Shown here one piece after another: positions 49,615 through 58,270 of a DNA stretch of 63,107 nucleotides. Position 1 is the stretch's first letter; each line of letters opens with the position of its first letter. Position numbers and translations under genes: made by a program. The notes beneath the pieces are model-generated. The model was not told where the DNA came from. It did not search any database and saw nothing but the letters and a program-made list of their open reading frames with translations. This stretch comes from Treponema sp. (GTDB taxonomy: Bacteria; Spirochaetota; Spirochaetia; Treponematales; Breznakiellaceae), in NCBI GenBank assembly GCA_009784935.1, contig WQXI01000010.1, forward strand, positions 1 to 63,107, in the 5' to 3' direction.

Positions 49615-50892
49615 TCATATCATTACATAAGCTGTAAATGTTTTACTATCCCATTCTATTATAAGTTCTCCGTTGTAACGGGATGATACTGCTTTAACGC
49701 TTCTAAGACCAAAACCGCCGCCTTTCTTTGGGCTTATAAGGCTGCCTTCGGTTTCTGTTACTATTCCGTTAAAGCTGTTTTTTACCATAACAGCGAGATG
49801 TTCTCCTTGAGTTTTTATTGCAAGTTCAATAAAGCGGTTTGTTTCTATGTTCTGGCATGCATTAAGAGCGTTTTCTAAAAGGTTGCCGAGAATAATGCAC
49901 ATTTCATAGTTAGGGACTGTTATGGTCTGAGGCATTGATATATTAACAGAATATTTTGTATTTTGTTTGATACATCGTTCGGAATAACTTACAAGCAGCG
50001 CGTTTATTACTGTATTGGAACAATAAAAATAAAGTACTTTTTCTGATAATTGATTTTGAATATCCGCCAAATAACTTTCGATATCGCTTTTATTACCAGA
50101 GTTTAATAGTTCGCTTATTGTATTTAGATGATATTTGTAATCGTGGCGCATTATCCGCAGAGTTTCGTTTATTTCGTTCATTTTTTGATAATGTTCACGC
50201 CCGGAAGAAATAATATCACGCGCAAATTCGGCTTCGTACTGTTTTTTTGTTTTTTCGTGCGTATTAATAATTGCAAAACATAAAATTATAAAGCTCCATA
50301 GAACAAATAAAAGAATAATAAGCGCCGCCGGCAGATTATAAATATTGCCGAAAAACAGCCTGCTGATAATTTCTAAAATAAAAAATGTAATAGCCGCGCT
50401 TAATGAATACAATGCCCATTCCTTAGAATGCCCGTACGCAAAAAGTCTTTCCAGAAGCTGGCGCCCAAAACGCCATACCAGTATTACATATACAAAAAAC
50501 ACAATAAAAGAAATAATCATTAATGATAAAAAATAGACTTGTTCGCCGTACTGCATAAAACCGATTACAAGCGTTCCTATCACTATATTTAGCATGGAAG
50601 TAAGGGTAATCTGCATAAAAAACGCAAACATCTTCTGAAAAATAAATCCGTTAAACAGCCATATAATCAGCGGCAGATACGGTAATGTGCGCAGAAACAG
50701 GAAATTGCGCGCAGTTTCGGAAAAGCCGTGTTTTGCGATAAAAATGTCAGCTATTGCGTTAACCGCAATCATTGCGCCGCAGGCAAGAAGTATAAAAGAA
50801 AGCGGCTTTTTCCTTGGCAGGCTTAACAGCATTATTATAAGGTTTGTGCATACCATTATGACCGGTAATATAATAAAAGCAGCTTCTTTCAT
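49615..50892 (-). CDS. GHKL-family sensor histidine kinase (AgrC-like)
   Basis: The 425-aa protein has about six membrane helices (residues 5-200), a linker, then the dimerisation motif MRHDYKYHLNTISELLNSGN with the phospho-acceptor His region and a GHKL ATPase domain (ILGNLLENALNACQNIETN; KKGGGFGLRSVKAVSSRYNG). This layout is that of AgrC/ComD-type peptide or signal receptors that pair with LytTR regulators. No peptide-signal gene is seen nearby, so the ligand is unknown. Confidence 0.88.
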   Translation of the reverse strand: MKEAAFIILPVIMVCTNLIIMLLSLPRKKPLSFILLACGAMIAVNAIADIFIAKHGFSETARNFLFLRTLPYLPLIIWLFNGFIFQKMFAFFMQITLTSMLNIVIGTLVIGFMQYGEQVYFLSLMIISFIVFFVYVILVWRFGRQLLERLFAYGHSKEWALYSLSAAITFFILEIISRLFFGNIYNLPAALIILLFVLWSFIILCFAIINTHEKTKKQYEAEFARDIISSGREHYQKMNEINETLRIMRHDYKYHLNTISELLNSGNKSDIESYLADIQNQLSEKVLYFYCSNTVINALLVSYSERCIKQNTKYSVNISMPQTITVPNYEMCIILGNLLENALNACQNIETNRFIELAIKTQGEHLAVMVKNSFNGIVTETEGSLISPKKGGGFGLRSVKAVSSRYNGELIIEWDSKTFTAYVMI

Positions 50893-50944
50893 TCAAATTC
50901 CATAATTACACAGGGTTTTTATGATTGTCAAGCCCGTAATAACT

Positions 50945-50973
50945 TTGCTTTTTTATTCAAAATTTAGTATAAT
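50945..50973 (+). promoter_or_regulatory. Promoter of the 7TM receptor gene
   Basis: TTGCTT (50945-50950), 17 bp, perfect TATAAT (50968-50973). The start of transcription would fall about 16 bases before the ATG, just before the AGAGGT ribosome-binding site. Confidence 0.7.
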
Positions 50974-50995
50974 AGGTATATATAGAGGTAGATTA

Positions 50996-53290
50996 ATGGA
51001 GTTCCGGAAACTTTTTTTATTGTTTTTTATTCTGCTCCCTTTAAGCAGTCAGATTTTTGCCCAAAATACATATATTTCCGGAAGGAACCAAGTCAGGCTT
51101 GGGAATTTTCTTATCTATTCGGGAAAAGCCGCCAGTACTGATTATGCCGAAAAACTAGCTGTGTTTTCCGGCAACACAGGTTTTGTGCCGTATCATGGAG
51201 ACAGGCTGCCGGGAACAGGAAGCGGCGGCAATAATTATCATATTTTTAAGACCAATTTTTTTATTGGCCAGGATGAAGTAGACGGCAGGGTAAGGGATCC
51301 GGCGGAAGAAAATCTTTCGTTATATATCGGGGCGTTTGACATGCCGGTTATTATTTATATTAATAATGTCATTGTTTATAAAAAAGGCTTAGTTAAGGAA
51401 TTTGACGGAGTTTACAGTACGGGAGAAGTATTGGCTTCTCATGTGCCTTTGGGCCCGGGATTAATTAATTTTAACGGAGAAAACACGCTCGTAATAGAAG
51501 TGTTTCCGCAGTACGAAGACAGCGCATTGCCGGAGCTTGAAATTGCAGAATACAAACAAAATGAACTAAAAGTATTTTTAAAAAATCTTTTAAATGTTTA
51601 TTTGGTGCTTGCCGCGCAGTTTCTTGCCGTACTAATCGCTATTTATCATTTCTTTGTATTTTTTGCGAGAGGATGCAAAGATAAACGATATGTTTTATTT
51701 TCGCTTTTTTCTGTTTCGTTTGTGCTGGCATACTCTAATATAGGTTTTTCGTTTGATACAAATTACTATATATATCTTGTAATTGCTACCAGATGTTTCC
51801 AAATGCTGTGCCTTGGTTTTTATTCGCTGTTTATAATAGAGTCGTCTGATTTACTTGTAAGATTCAAAAAAATACTTATAATTTTTATCCTTCTTTTCAG
51901 CCTTGGTTCTGCCGGCTATGTGGCTGTTCAGCCTGACAAGGAAACTATTAATATTGCGTTTGGTTTAATGGCGGATATCTATTTAACGCCGATTCTTGTA
52001 ATTTGTATTTTGATCTCGCTTGGAACAATTATTATTAAGAAAAATACTAAGTTTATTCCGCTTCTGCTTGCAACATTGATTGTAGTTGCCGCAAGCCTTA
52101 GGGACATGGGCGCGCTTGCAAACGGTATACAGCCGATGTTCTGGTTTGCGCCTTATGCCTTCCTGTTTCTTGTAATTGTTTCGTACGCGATTCTTCTTGT
52201 GGAAGAAGCGGAGCTATATAAAAAATCTCATAAGATTTCGGCAGAGATCGAAGAAAAAAATGAATCGCTTGGAATGCTGCTTGATAATATTCTCAGAGTA
52301 ACAAGGCGTTCCGGCGTTTCTAACCAAAAATTGGATACCAGCATTGCAAGCGCAATAAATATTATGACAGAATACACCGAAAACAACAGGCAGCTTGACG
52401 ATACGGTTTTATCTAAGTTTGAACTGATTAATGACATGATTACAAGGGTGTCAGATAGAGTAACGGATTCTGTTGATAAGATTCCAAAAGCCATTAAGGG
52501 TCAGATATCCGTAGTAGAACAGACAAATAAAATAATGTCAGAGATGAATGACGACATTAATATTATGACCGGCGATTCTGTAAAAACAAGCGAATACGCA
52601 AACCAGCTTGCTTCGCTGGCAGTAGAAAGCAAAGAGCTCGTAATTGAATCAAAAAAGAATATGGAATTAATTTCTGAGAACTCGGCGTTTTTAAGCAAAC
52701 TTTTAGAAGCAATGGATGACATATCAGAAAAAACAAATATGCTTTCTTTTAACGCGTCTATAGAAGCTGCGCGCGCGGGAAATACAGGGAAAGGTTTTAA
52801 TGTTGTAGCTGTAGAAATAAGGCAGCTTGCGGAAAAATCCAGAGCTACATTAACAGAAAGTTTTTCTAACATTAAAGGCATGATGGAGACTGTAAAAGAA
52901 GGAATAGATCTTTCTAACAAAGTAACAGAAAGGCTTCTTACGATTATTGAGAACTCAGAAAAATCTTCTAAAATGATTGAGAACATAACTGCAAATATGA
53001 AAAAACAGCAGGGTGAATCAGAGGCTATTAGAGCCGGAATGAAAGAACTGCTGATAAATACCGGTAATATTCAGGAAATCGCAGAAGCGGAAGAAAAAGA
53101 AAACAAAGAATTTATCGATTCATTATCAAAGATACATGAATTCTTTAAGCTTGTTTCCAGCATGATAAGATCGCAGGTTAAAAATGAAAAAACTATTACA
53201 GATTCTATCCAAACAATAAAAGAAGTAATGGTAGAAAATAAAAAGAATACGCAGATTCTAAAAGAAACTACGGATACTGTACAAAGGTGA
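50996..53290 (+). CDS. 7TM receptor fused to a methyl-accepting-type signalling domain
   Basis: A signal peptide (MEFRKLFLLFFILLPLSSQI) precedes a periplasmic jelly-roll domain (about 25-205), seven membrane helices of the 7TMR-DISM type (about 210-410) and a cytoplasmic coiled coil with an MCP-like tip SEKTNMLSFNASIEAARAGN, TGKGFNVVAVEIRQLAEKSR (about 570-620). This would feed a carbohydrate- or small-molecule signal to CheA/CheW. The start with AGAGGT six bases upstream is used. It overlaps nothing and ends 5 bases before the adenosyltransferase-like gene. Confidence 0.87.
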   Translation: MEFRKLFLLFFILLPLSSQIFAQNTYISGRNQVRLGNFLIYSGKAASTDYAEKLAVFSGNTGFVPYHGDRLPGTGSGGNNYHIFKTNFFIGQDEVDGRVRDPAEENLSLYIGAFDMPVIIYINNVIVYKKGLVKEFDGVYSTGEVLASHVPLGPGLINFNGENTLVIEVFPQYEDSALPELEIAEYKQNELKVFLKNLLNVYLVLAAQFLAVLIAIYHFFVFFARGCKDKRYVLFSLFSVSFVLAYSNIGFSFDTNYYIYLVIATRCFQMLCLGFYSLFIIESSDLLVRFKKILIIFILLFSLGSAGYVAVQPDKETINIAFGLMADIYLTPILVICILISLGTIIIKKNTKFIPLLLATLIVVAASLRDMGALANGIQPMFWFAPYAFLFLVIVSYAILLVEEAELYKKSHKISAEIEEKNESLGMLLDNILRVTRRSGVSNQKLDTSIASAINIMTEYTENNRQLDDTVLSKFELINDMITRVSDRVTDSVDKIPKAIKGQISVVEQTNKIMSEMNDDINIMTGDSVKTSEYANQLASLAVESKELVIESKKNMELISENSAFLSKLLEAMDDISEKTNMLSFNASIEAARAGNTGKGFNVVAVEIRQLAEKSRATLTESFSNIKGMMETVKEGIDLSNKVTERLLTIIENSEKSSKMIENITANMKKQQGESEAIRAGMKELLINTGNIQEIAEAEEKENKEFIDSLSKIHEFFKLVSSMIRSQVKNEKTITDSIQTIKEVMVENKKNTQILKETTDTVQR

Positions 53291-53295
53291 TAATG

Positions 53296-53823
53296 ATGGT
53301 TACATCGGATTTAATCGGCAGAACTGTTTCTAAGAACAGTACATTGATTCATTTTATCGGCGAAGCCGATGAACTTAACGCTCATTTAGGGCTTGTGAGA
53401 GCAATTCTCGCAAACGAAGACGCATGGCAGTTTTCGTGGCAGAATGCCTGTCAATTTATTGAGAGGATTCAAAGAAACTTAATGAAGATTATGTCGCATG
53501 CATCTGATACCGAAAACAAAGATTATTATTTAAACGAAAGAGAAATTGTCGATTTAGAAAAAGAAACAGCAAGACTTGTTAATAATATTCCTAAACAGAA
53601 AAGATTTGTAATGCCGGGGAAAAATATTATAGAAGCGCAGATTCAGATAGCAAGAACTGTAGCGAGAAGAACAGAAAGAATGTATACGGCAGTTCATGAA
53701 GAAAACGCTTTGTGCAAAAAATCAGGCGAATATTTAAACAAGCTGTCAGATTATCTTTATTATTTGTCGCAGCAGGAATCACTGATTAATGTTAATTTCA
53801 TAAATCAGATCGCCGGAATATAA
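53296..53823 (+). CDS. PduO/EutT-like cob(I)alamin adenosyltransferase-fold protein, shortened
   Basis: The 175-aa protein has the helical-bundle motifs of PduO-type adenosyltransferases: EADELNAHLGLVRAI near residue 24, RIQRNLMKIMSHASD, KRFVMPGKNIIEAQIQIART and ARRTERMYTAVHE. The usual N-terminal ATP loop (T-K-x-G-D-x-G-x-T) is missing; the sequence opens MVTSDLIGRTVSKNSTLIH. It may be a degenerate or structural relative. AAGGTG lies six bases before the ATG chosen. It overlaps the nuclease gene by 45 bp in convergent orientation and may be co-transcribed with the receptor. Confidence 0.65.
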   Translation: MVTSDLIGRTVSKNSTLIHFIGEADELNAHLGLVRAILANEDAWQFSWQNACQFIERIQRNLMKIMSHASDTENKDYYLNEREIVDLEKETARLVNNIPKQKRFVMPGKNIIEAQIQIARTVARRTERMYTAVHEENALCKKSGEYLNKLSDYLYYLSQQESLINVNFINQIAGI

Positions 53824-54417
53824 ATCATAAACACGTCTTTTAAAAGAAGAAGGTACTCTGATATTTCCTACTCTCTCTTCGCTAAACTCGTCTACGATAA
53901 TTATTACTCTTATATGTTGATATTCGGAAGCAAGCCTTCTTGTTTCTGTTTCTGTTCTAAGCCATTCAACCCTGTTAACCTGAGGCGTCTGCGGCCATAC
54001 ATTTGCAATAAAAAATGTTAATAGAGCGTTTTCGCTGGTGTCATTAAAATCAGCATTGGGAGCCATGTGCCCTCTGTCATACCCCGAATTGGTAAAGTCC
54101 CTGTGAAGCGGCAGAGAGTAGCCATGTTGTGTAAGCAGCCGCTGTAAAGCTCCGCCGTCCCTGTTTTGGGTGAACGAAGCGGAGGGGCGTCTTATACCTG
54201 TCGCTTCTGCTCGTTCTTTTGTAAGAATATATTCGATTATGTGAGGTCCTAAATTAATTGCGTCATAACAGCCTGAGTATAATATTTCTTCTTCGCTGTT
54301 GGAGACGTCAAATTTAAAATGTCCGGGAAGATCGCACGCAAATGAAACATTGAGTAATAAAAAGAATAGAAAGAAACAAATAAAAAAATATCTAAATGTT
54401 TTCAGATAGCACCTCAA
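53779..54417 (-). CDS. Exported DNA/RNA non-specific endonuclease
   Basis: The 212-aa protein carries a signal peptide (about residues 1-28) and the NUC1/Endonuclease_NS motif GYDRGHMAPNADFNDTSENA with the D-R-G-H catalytic core, then TFFIANVWPQTPQVNRVEW and VIIIVDEFSE. It would cut nucleic acid outside the cytoplasm, for nutrient recovery or defence. The start is probably a TTG overlapping thrC, with no clear ribosome site and probably coupling to thrC translation. It converges with the adenosyltransferase-like gene. Confidence 0.88.
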   Translation of the reverse strand: MRCYLKTFRYFFICFFLFFLLLNVSFACDLPGHFKFDVSNSEEEILYSGCYDAINLGPHIIEYILTKERAEATGIRRPSASFTQNRDGGALQRLLTQHGYSLPLHRDFTNSGYDRGHMAPNADFNDTSENALLTFFIANVWPQTPQVNRVEWLRTETETRRLASEYQHIRVIIIVDEFSEERVGNIRVPSSFKRRVYDLYSGDLIYEININQ

Positions 54418-55756
54418 TTAATGCTGTCGCATCCGCAGGAATTGTTTTTGCTTCTATTGTTCTTTCCATAGCGCATTTGAGCGAAGCGGGTACAGGAACA
54501 GCTCCTACTAAGGGTTCGACAATTTCGGAGAACTTTGCGGGATGAGCAGTGCAGAGTATGCAGGATGTTTCATCTGTTATTTTATTTTCTGCGCGGAGTT
54601 TGTCTAATCCTTTCCAGCCGACTGCGCTGTGAGGATCAAGATAATAACCCGCCTGCTCATATATGCGGACAATTGTTTCTCTTGTTTCCTCATCTGACAC
54701 AGCAATACCTAATATAATACGGCGCATTTCTTCTAACGAAAAATGCGCTGACATACGCTCAAAGTTACTTGGCGCGCCGACATCCATTGCGTTAGAAATA
54801 GTAGCCTGCGAAATCCGCGCAAGATATTCGCCTGAGTTTAGATAATCGGGAACTGTTTTATTTATATTTGTTGCCGCTATAAACTGCTTTATCGGCGCGC
54901 CCATTTTCATTGCATAAAGGCCCGCTGTTAAATTGCCGAAATTTCCGGATGGTACGCATAAAATTACAGGTTTTTGCGAAGCAGGAGAATTGGAATGCGC
55001 TGATTTATTAGTGCGCGGAGTCGCTTCGCCGTCAGGATCAAAAAAACCTGCATATGCCTTTGCCGCAGTTGAAGAATAATAAACAGCCTGCGGAATAAGG
55101 CGGCTTATGTTTATAGAATTTGCAGATGACAAAGCGGTGCGTTTATTTAGTTCGCTGTCTTTAAGAGCTGTCTTTACAAGAGCCTGACAATCATCAAAAC
55201 TGCCTTCTACCGCCAGCGCAGAAATATTTTTGCCGAGACCTGCGATTTGTTTTTCCTGCAGCGGCGTTACCCTTCCTTTGGGGTAAAGCACGGTAACAAG
55301 TATTCCCGGCACATTATAAAAACCATCTGCAACTGCGCCGCCTGTATCGCCGGAAGTCGCCACAAGTATTCTTAACGGCCGGTCTTCTCCCCTGCGCAGG
55401 TACGAAAAAGCCCTTGCCATAAAACGGGCTCCAAAATCCTTAAATGCGGCAGTCGGTCCATGAAAAAGTTCGGATGTATATCGATCCATAACAGGTATTA
55501 ACGGAGCGGTAAAAGTAAAAGCCGATGTAATGATATTGGATAATTCATTGTCCGATATTTCGCCCTTTACGTATGGTTTAATAGTTTCTAATGCCGTATT
55601 GCAGAAATCCATCGAGGCGAGCGCAGACAGTACTGCCGGCGTATATCCGGGGATTTCTTCGGGCACATAAAGTCCGCCGTCAGGAGCAAGACCAGTAAGC
55701 GCAGCTGCGGCAAAGTTCACTTTTTCGTTTTTATTTCTCGTACTATAGTAGTGCAT
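54392..55756 (-). CDS. thrC: Threonine synthase
   Basis: ThrC is the PLP enzyme that turns O-phosphohomoserine into threonine. The 454-aa protein starts MHYYSTRNKNEKVNFAAAAL and contains PDGGLYVPEEIPG, ELFHGPTAAFKDFGARFMAR with the PLP Lys, VATSGDTGGAVADGFYNV, CVPSGNFGNLTAGLYAM and DPHSAVGW. The upstream GTG would add five residues, but the internal ATG fits family starts. It shares a 25-base overlap with the nuclease gene. Confidence 0.93.
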   Translation of the reverse strand: MHYYSTRNKNEKVNFAAAALTGLAPDGGLYVPEEIPGYTPAVLSALASMDFCNTALETIKPYVKGEISDNELSNIITSAFTFTAPLIPVMDRYTSELFHGPTAAFKDFGARFMARAFSYLRRGEDRPLRILVATSGDTGGAVADGFYNVPGILVTVLYPKGRVTPLQEKQIAGLGKNISALAVEGSFDDCQALVKTALKDSELNKRTALSSANSINISRLIPQAVYYSSTAAKAYAGFFDPDGEATPRTNKSAHSNSPASQKPVILCVPSGNFGNLTAGLYAMKMGAPIKQFIAATNINKTVPDYLNSGEYLARISQATISNAMDVGAPSNFERMSAHFSLEEMRRIILGIAVSDEETRETIVRIYEQAGYYLDPHSAVGWKGLDKLRAENKITDETSCILCTAHPAKFSEIVEPLVGAVPVPASLKCAMERTIEAKTIPADATALIEVLSENI

Positions 55757-55781
55757 ATTGTATTCTACCACATAGTCACAA

Positions 55782-55809
55782 TTGACATAAAGGGGTTTTT
55801 TATTATAAC
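55782..55809 (+). promoter_or_regulatory. Promoter of infA
   Basis: TTGACA (55782-55787), 16-bp spacer, TATAAC (55804-55809). It lies between the divergent thrC and infA starts. Confidence 0.65.
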
Positions 55810-55827
55810 ATGCCGTAAGGAGTAAAT

Positions 55828-56052
55828 GTGGCTAAAGAAGAAGCGATAGAAGTAGAAGGCATTGTAAGGGAAGCTCTCCCAAATACTATGTTCCGGGTAG
55901 AGCTGGATAACCAAAACGGGCATTTAATACTGGCTCATTTGTCCGGTAAAATGCGCAAGCATTATATTCGTATAGTTCCCGGAGACCGGGTTAGAGTCGC
56001 GCTTTCTCCGTATGATTTAAGCAGAGGCCGGATTATATATCGTGAGAGATAG
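55828..56052 (+). CDS. infA: Translation initiation factor IF-1
   Basis: IF-1 (74 aa) binds the 30S A site. It shows the OB-fold motifs [60 protein letters not shown] and RGRIIYR. The start is a GTG ([11 protein letters not shown]) with AAGGAG six bases upstream. It has its own promoter and precedes the Hpt gene by 28 bp. Confidence 0.96.
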   Translation: MAKEEAIEVEGIVREALPNTMFRVELDNQNGHLILAHLSGKMRKHYIRIVPGDRVRVALSPYDLSRGRIIYRER

Positions 56053-56080
56053 TATTAAACTATAACTATAGAGGATTGTT

Positions 56081-56425
56081 ATGGCAGATGAAGTAATTTA
56101 CATTGATGTTGATGACGGCGCAAAGAGAGTAATGAACAACACCAAGCTTTTTGTAAAATTGCTTGTTAAGTTCAAAGAAGATCAGACATTAGGCAAGATC
56201 GAAAGCGCGCTTTCCGCCGGAAACATGGAAGAAGCCCAGACTGCTGCTCACACATTAAAAGGACTTACGGCAAATTTATCGCTTATTGAACTTTATAAGC
56301 AATGTGTGGAATTAGAAGCCCAGATAAAAGCCGGCTCAGTTAAAGACGGACAGCTGGCGCTGGTAAATGATGTTTATAAAAAAACATTGTTAGAAATTGA
56401 TAAGGTTGTTTCGGAATATGCTTGA
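56081..56425 (+). CDS. Histidine phosphotransfer (Hpt) domain protein
   Basis: A 114-aa single Hpt domain with His57 in EAQTAAHTLKGLTANLSL. It receives and passes phosphoryl groups in a phosphorelay. No histidine kinase is encoded next to it; it is followed with an 8-bp overlap by an HD-GYP regulator, so it may phosphorylate that receiver. GAGGATTG lies 8 bases before the ATG. Confidence 0.88.
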   Translation: MADEVIYIDVDDGAKRVMNNTKLFVKLLVKFKEDQTLGKIESALSAGNMEEAQTAAHTLKGLTANLSLIELYKQCVELEAQIKAGSVKDGQLALVNDVYKKTLLEIDKVVSEYA

Positions 56426-57473
56426 TAGAAACCAGACTGTATTGGTAGTTGATGATGTTGATACCAATGTCTTAATTCTTGAGGAAATATTAAAAGGTGA
56501 TTATAACGTAATTACCGCATCTAACGGCAAGGAAGCGCTGGAAAAACTCCAGTCCGCGGAACAGCTGCCAAAAATTATTCTATTAGACGTGATAATGCCT
56601 CAGATGGACGGAAAGCAGCTGTTCGAAATTCTAAGAACAGACAGCACTTTTAAGAGAATACCGGTAATTTTTATTACTGTAGAAAACGAATCAGAAAGCG
56701 AACTGCTCGAAGCAGGCGCGGTTGACTTTATTAATAAACCGTTTCATCCCGAAATCGTAAAACTCAGAGTACGCAATCAGATACAATTAAAGAATTACAG
56801 CGATAATCTCGAAGAAATGGTTGCAGAAAAAACTGCAGAGGCAACAAACACTTTAGAAAACGCTCTGCGCGGACTTGCAAACGTAATTGAACACCGGGAT
56901 TTGGAATCCGGCGAACATGTAAAAAGAACACAGTTGTTTGTAAAAGCGTTGACTGATTATCTTATAGAAACTAATTCTGTTTACAGCGAAGAACTGCAGA
57001 ATCTAAATCCAGACATTATAATGAAGTCTATGGCGCTTCACGATGTCGGTAAAATAGCGATACCTGATAAGATTCTTTTAAAACCGGGCAAGCTCGATCC
57101 TGATGAATATGATATAATGAAGACACATACAACGCGCGGTATGGAAATTATTCACGAACTTGGAGATGTAAAATCGTCGCTGTACTTAAAACACTGCGAA
57201 GATATTTGTTACGGTCATCACGAACGCTGGGACGGTAAAGGTTATCCGCGTCAGTTAAAGGAAACCGAAATTCCGCTAACTGCGCGTCTTGCGGCGTTAG
57301 CCGATGTTTACGATGCTCTGGTATGCGCCCGTGTTTATAAATCTGCAATGCCGTACGATGACGCGCTTAAAATTATTGTAGAAGGGCGGGGTACGCAGTT
57401 TGATCCTATTATTGCTGATGCTGTTGTAGAAATAAACGAAAAGTTTAAAGAAATATCGCAGAAGTATCAGTAG
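56418..57473 (+). CDS. Response regulator with HD-GYP c-di-GMP phosphodiesterase domain
   Basis: Residues 1-125 form a receiver (VLVVDDVDTNVLILEEI, IILLDVIMPQMDGKQLF with Asp57, VIFITVENE, DFINKPFHPE). An HD-GYP domain (about 155-345) follows: NVIEHRDLESGEHVKRTQLF, SMALHDVGKIAIPDKILLKP, CYGHHERWDGKGYPRQLKE with the GYP tripeptide, and RLAALADVYDALVCARVYKS. It is expected to hydrolyse cyclic di-GMP when phosphorylated, a link to motility or biofilm. I use the ATG overlapping the Hpt stop; the upstream in-frame ATG lies deeper in that gene. Confidence 0.9.
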   Translation: MLDRNQTVLVVDDVDTNVLILEEILKGDYNVITASNGKEALEKLQSAEQLPKIILLDVIMPQMDGKQLFEILRTDSTFKRIPVIFITVENESESELLEAGAVDFINKPFHPEIVKLRVRNQIQLKNYSDNLEEMVAEKTAEATNTLENALRGLANVIEHRDLESGEHVKRTQLFVKALTDYLIETNSVYSEELQNLNPDIIMKSMALHDVGKIAIPDKILLKPGKLDPDEYDIMKTHTTRGMEIIHELGDVKSSLYLKHCEDICYGHHERWDGKGYPRQLKETEIPLTARLAALADVYDALVCARVYKSAMPYDDALKIIVEGRGTQFDPIIADAVVEINEKFKEISQKYQ

Positions 57474-57526
57474 ACTTGCGTATTATGCGGGTTAAATTAA
57501 AGAAATAAGAAATAAAGAGGTTTTAA

Positions 57527-57940
57527 ATGAAAACAATAAAAATATTTTTTAAGCTGGCTCTAATTACCTGTTTAGTATTAGGTTTTTTTTCCTGCGGAAA
57601 GTTTGCAAGCAGTATAATGGATAGAGCATTGGTAGAAATGGCAAGCCAGATGAACGAAACGCTCCCAATGATGCTTGATTCCGAAACAAGGCTGGACACA
57701 ACAATGGCGCACCCCGGAAACACTTTTGCTTATTATTTAACGCTGGTAAACCACTCGGCAGAAGATCTCGATGCTGAAGAATTTAACGAGCTTATGAGAC
57801 CTAATATCGTTAACGGCTTAAAGTCTAATCCTGATATGGCTGCGTTTAAAGTTATGAAAATAAATATTCTTTATGTATACAGAGACAAAGAAAACATAGA
57901 ATTCTCACGCATCGATATTCCGTTTAAGGACTATGAGTAG
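57527..57940 (+). CDS. Small lipoprotein, unknown function
   Basis: The 137-aa protein has the signal and lipobox LVLGFFSC near residue 23, then a soluble part with helical start (MDRALVEMASQMNETLPMML) and a strand-rich end (YYLTLVNHSAEDLDAEEFNE, MKINILYVYRDKENIEFSRI). It resembles small lipoproteins of unknown role. GAGG lies 7 bases before the ATG. Confidence 0.65.
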   Translation: MKTIKIFFKLALITCLVLGFFSCGKFASSIMDRALVEMASQMNETLPMMLDSETRLDTTMAHPGNTFAYYLTLVNHSAEDLDAEEFNELMRPNIVNGLKSNPDMAAFKVMKINILYVYRDKENIEFSRIDIPFKDYE

Positions 57941-58270
57941 AGAGATTTTTATTAAAGTATTATTCTTCGGTTCTTGCAAAAGCTTCGGATTCATTAATTG
58001 GGAATGAAAGCCGTGTTTTAAGATTTCGCTGAAAAGTATAATTTAAAGACTCAATTGCTATTGGTAGTATAAATAGCCTTGCGTATTTCAGGAAAAAATT
58101 TTATGAATGGAATAACCTCATTCCAAGGGATTTTAAAGGAATTTTAATATGCTTCCAGATATTTGTAATTTTTATTACAACATAATTGTCTAAGAACTAC
58201 TTTTCCAACAGCTGCTCTATAAATATTTAATAAAGCACAGAGTTCCAAAAAATGAAGTGGAAATGTTTAT
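57941..58270. other. AT-rich gap holding coding remnants only
   Basis: No intact gene is present. One stretch (see the next entry) resembles part of an AraC-type helix-turn-helix; otherwise I see only short open frames and no RNA structure or promoter I can support. Confidence 0.6.
58042..58152 (+). pseudogene. Possible AraC-family DNA-binding domain fragment
   Basis: One plus-strand frame reads SIAIGSINSLAYFRKKFYEW then NNLIPRDFKGILIC. The order Y-F-x-x-x-F and P-x-D-F-K/R resembles the second helix-turn-helix of AraC regulators. It has no start and is short and interrupted, so it would be a decayed remnant. The match rests on about 30 residues. Confidence 0.3.

Noticed and set aside
50921-50995. 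Extended N-terminus for the 7TM receptor
   Set aside because: The extra segment overlaps the TTGCTT-17-TATAAT promoter, and the later ATG has AGAGGT and begins a standard signal peptide.
54535-54717. Short plus-strand ORF inside thrC
   Set aside because: Antisense to conserved thrC codons, with no ribosome-binding site or recognisable motif.
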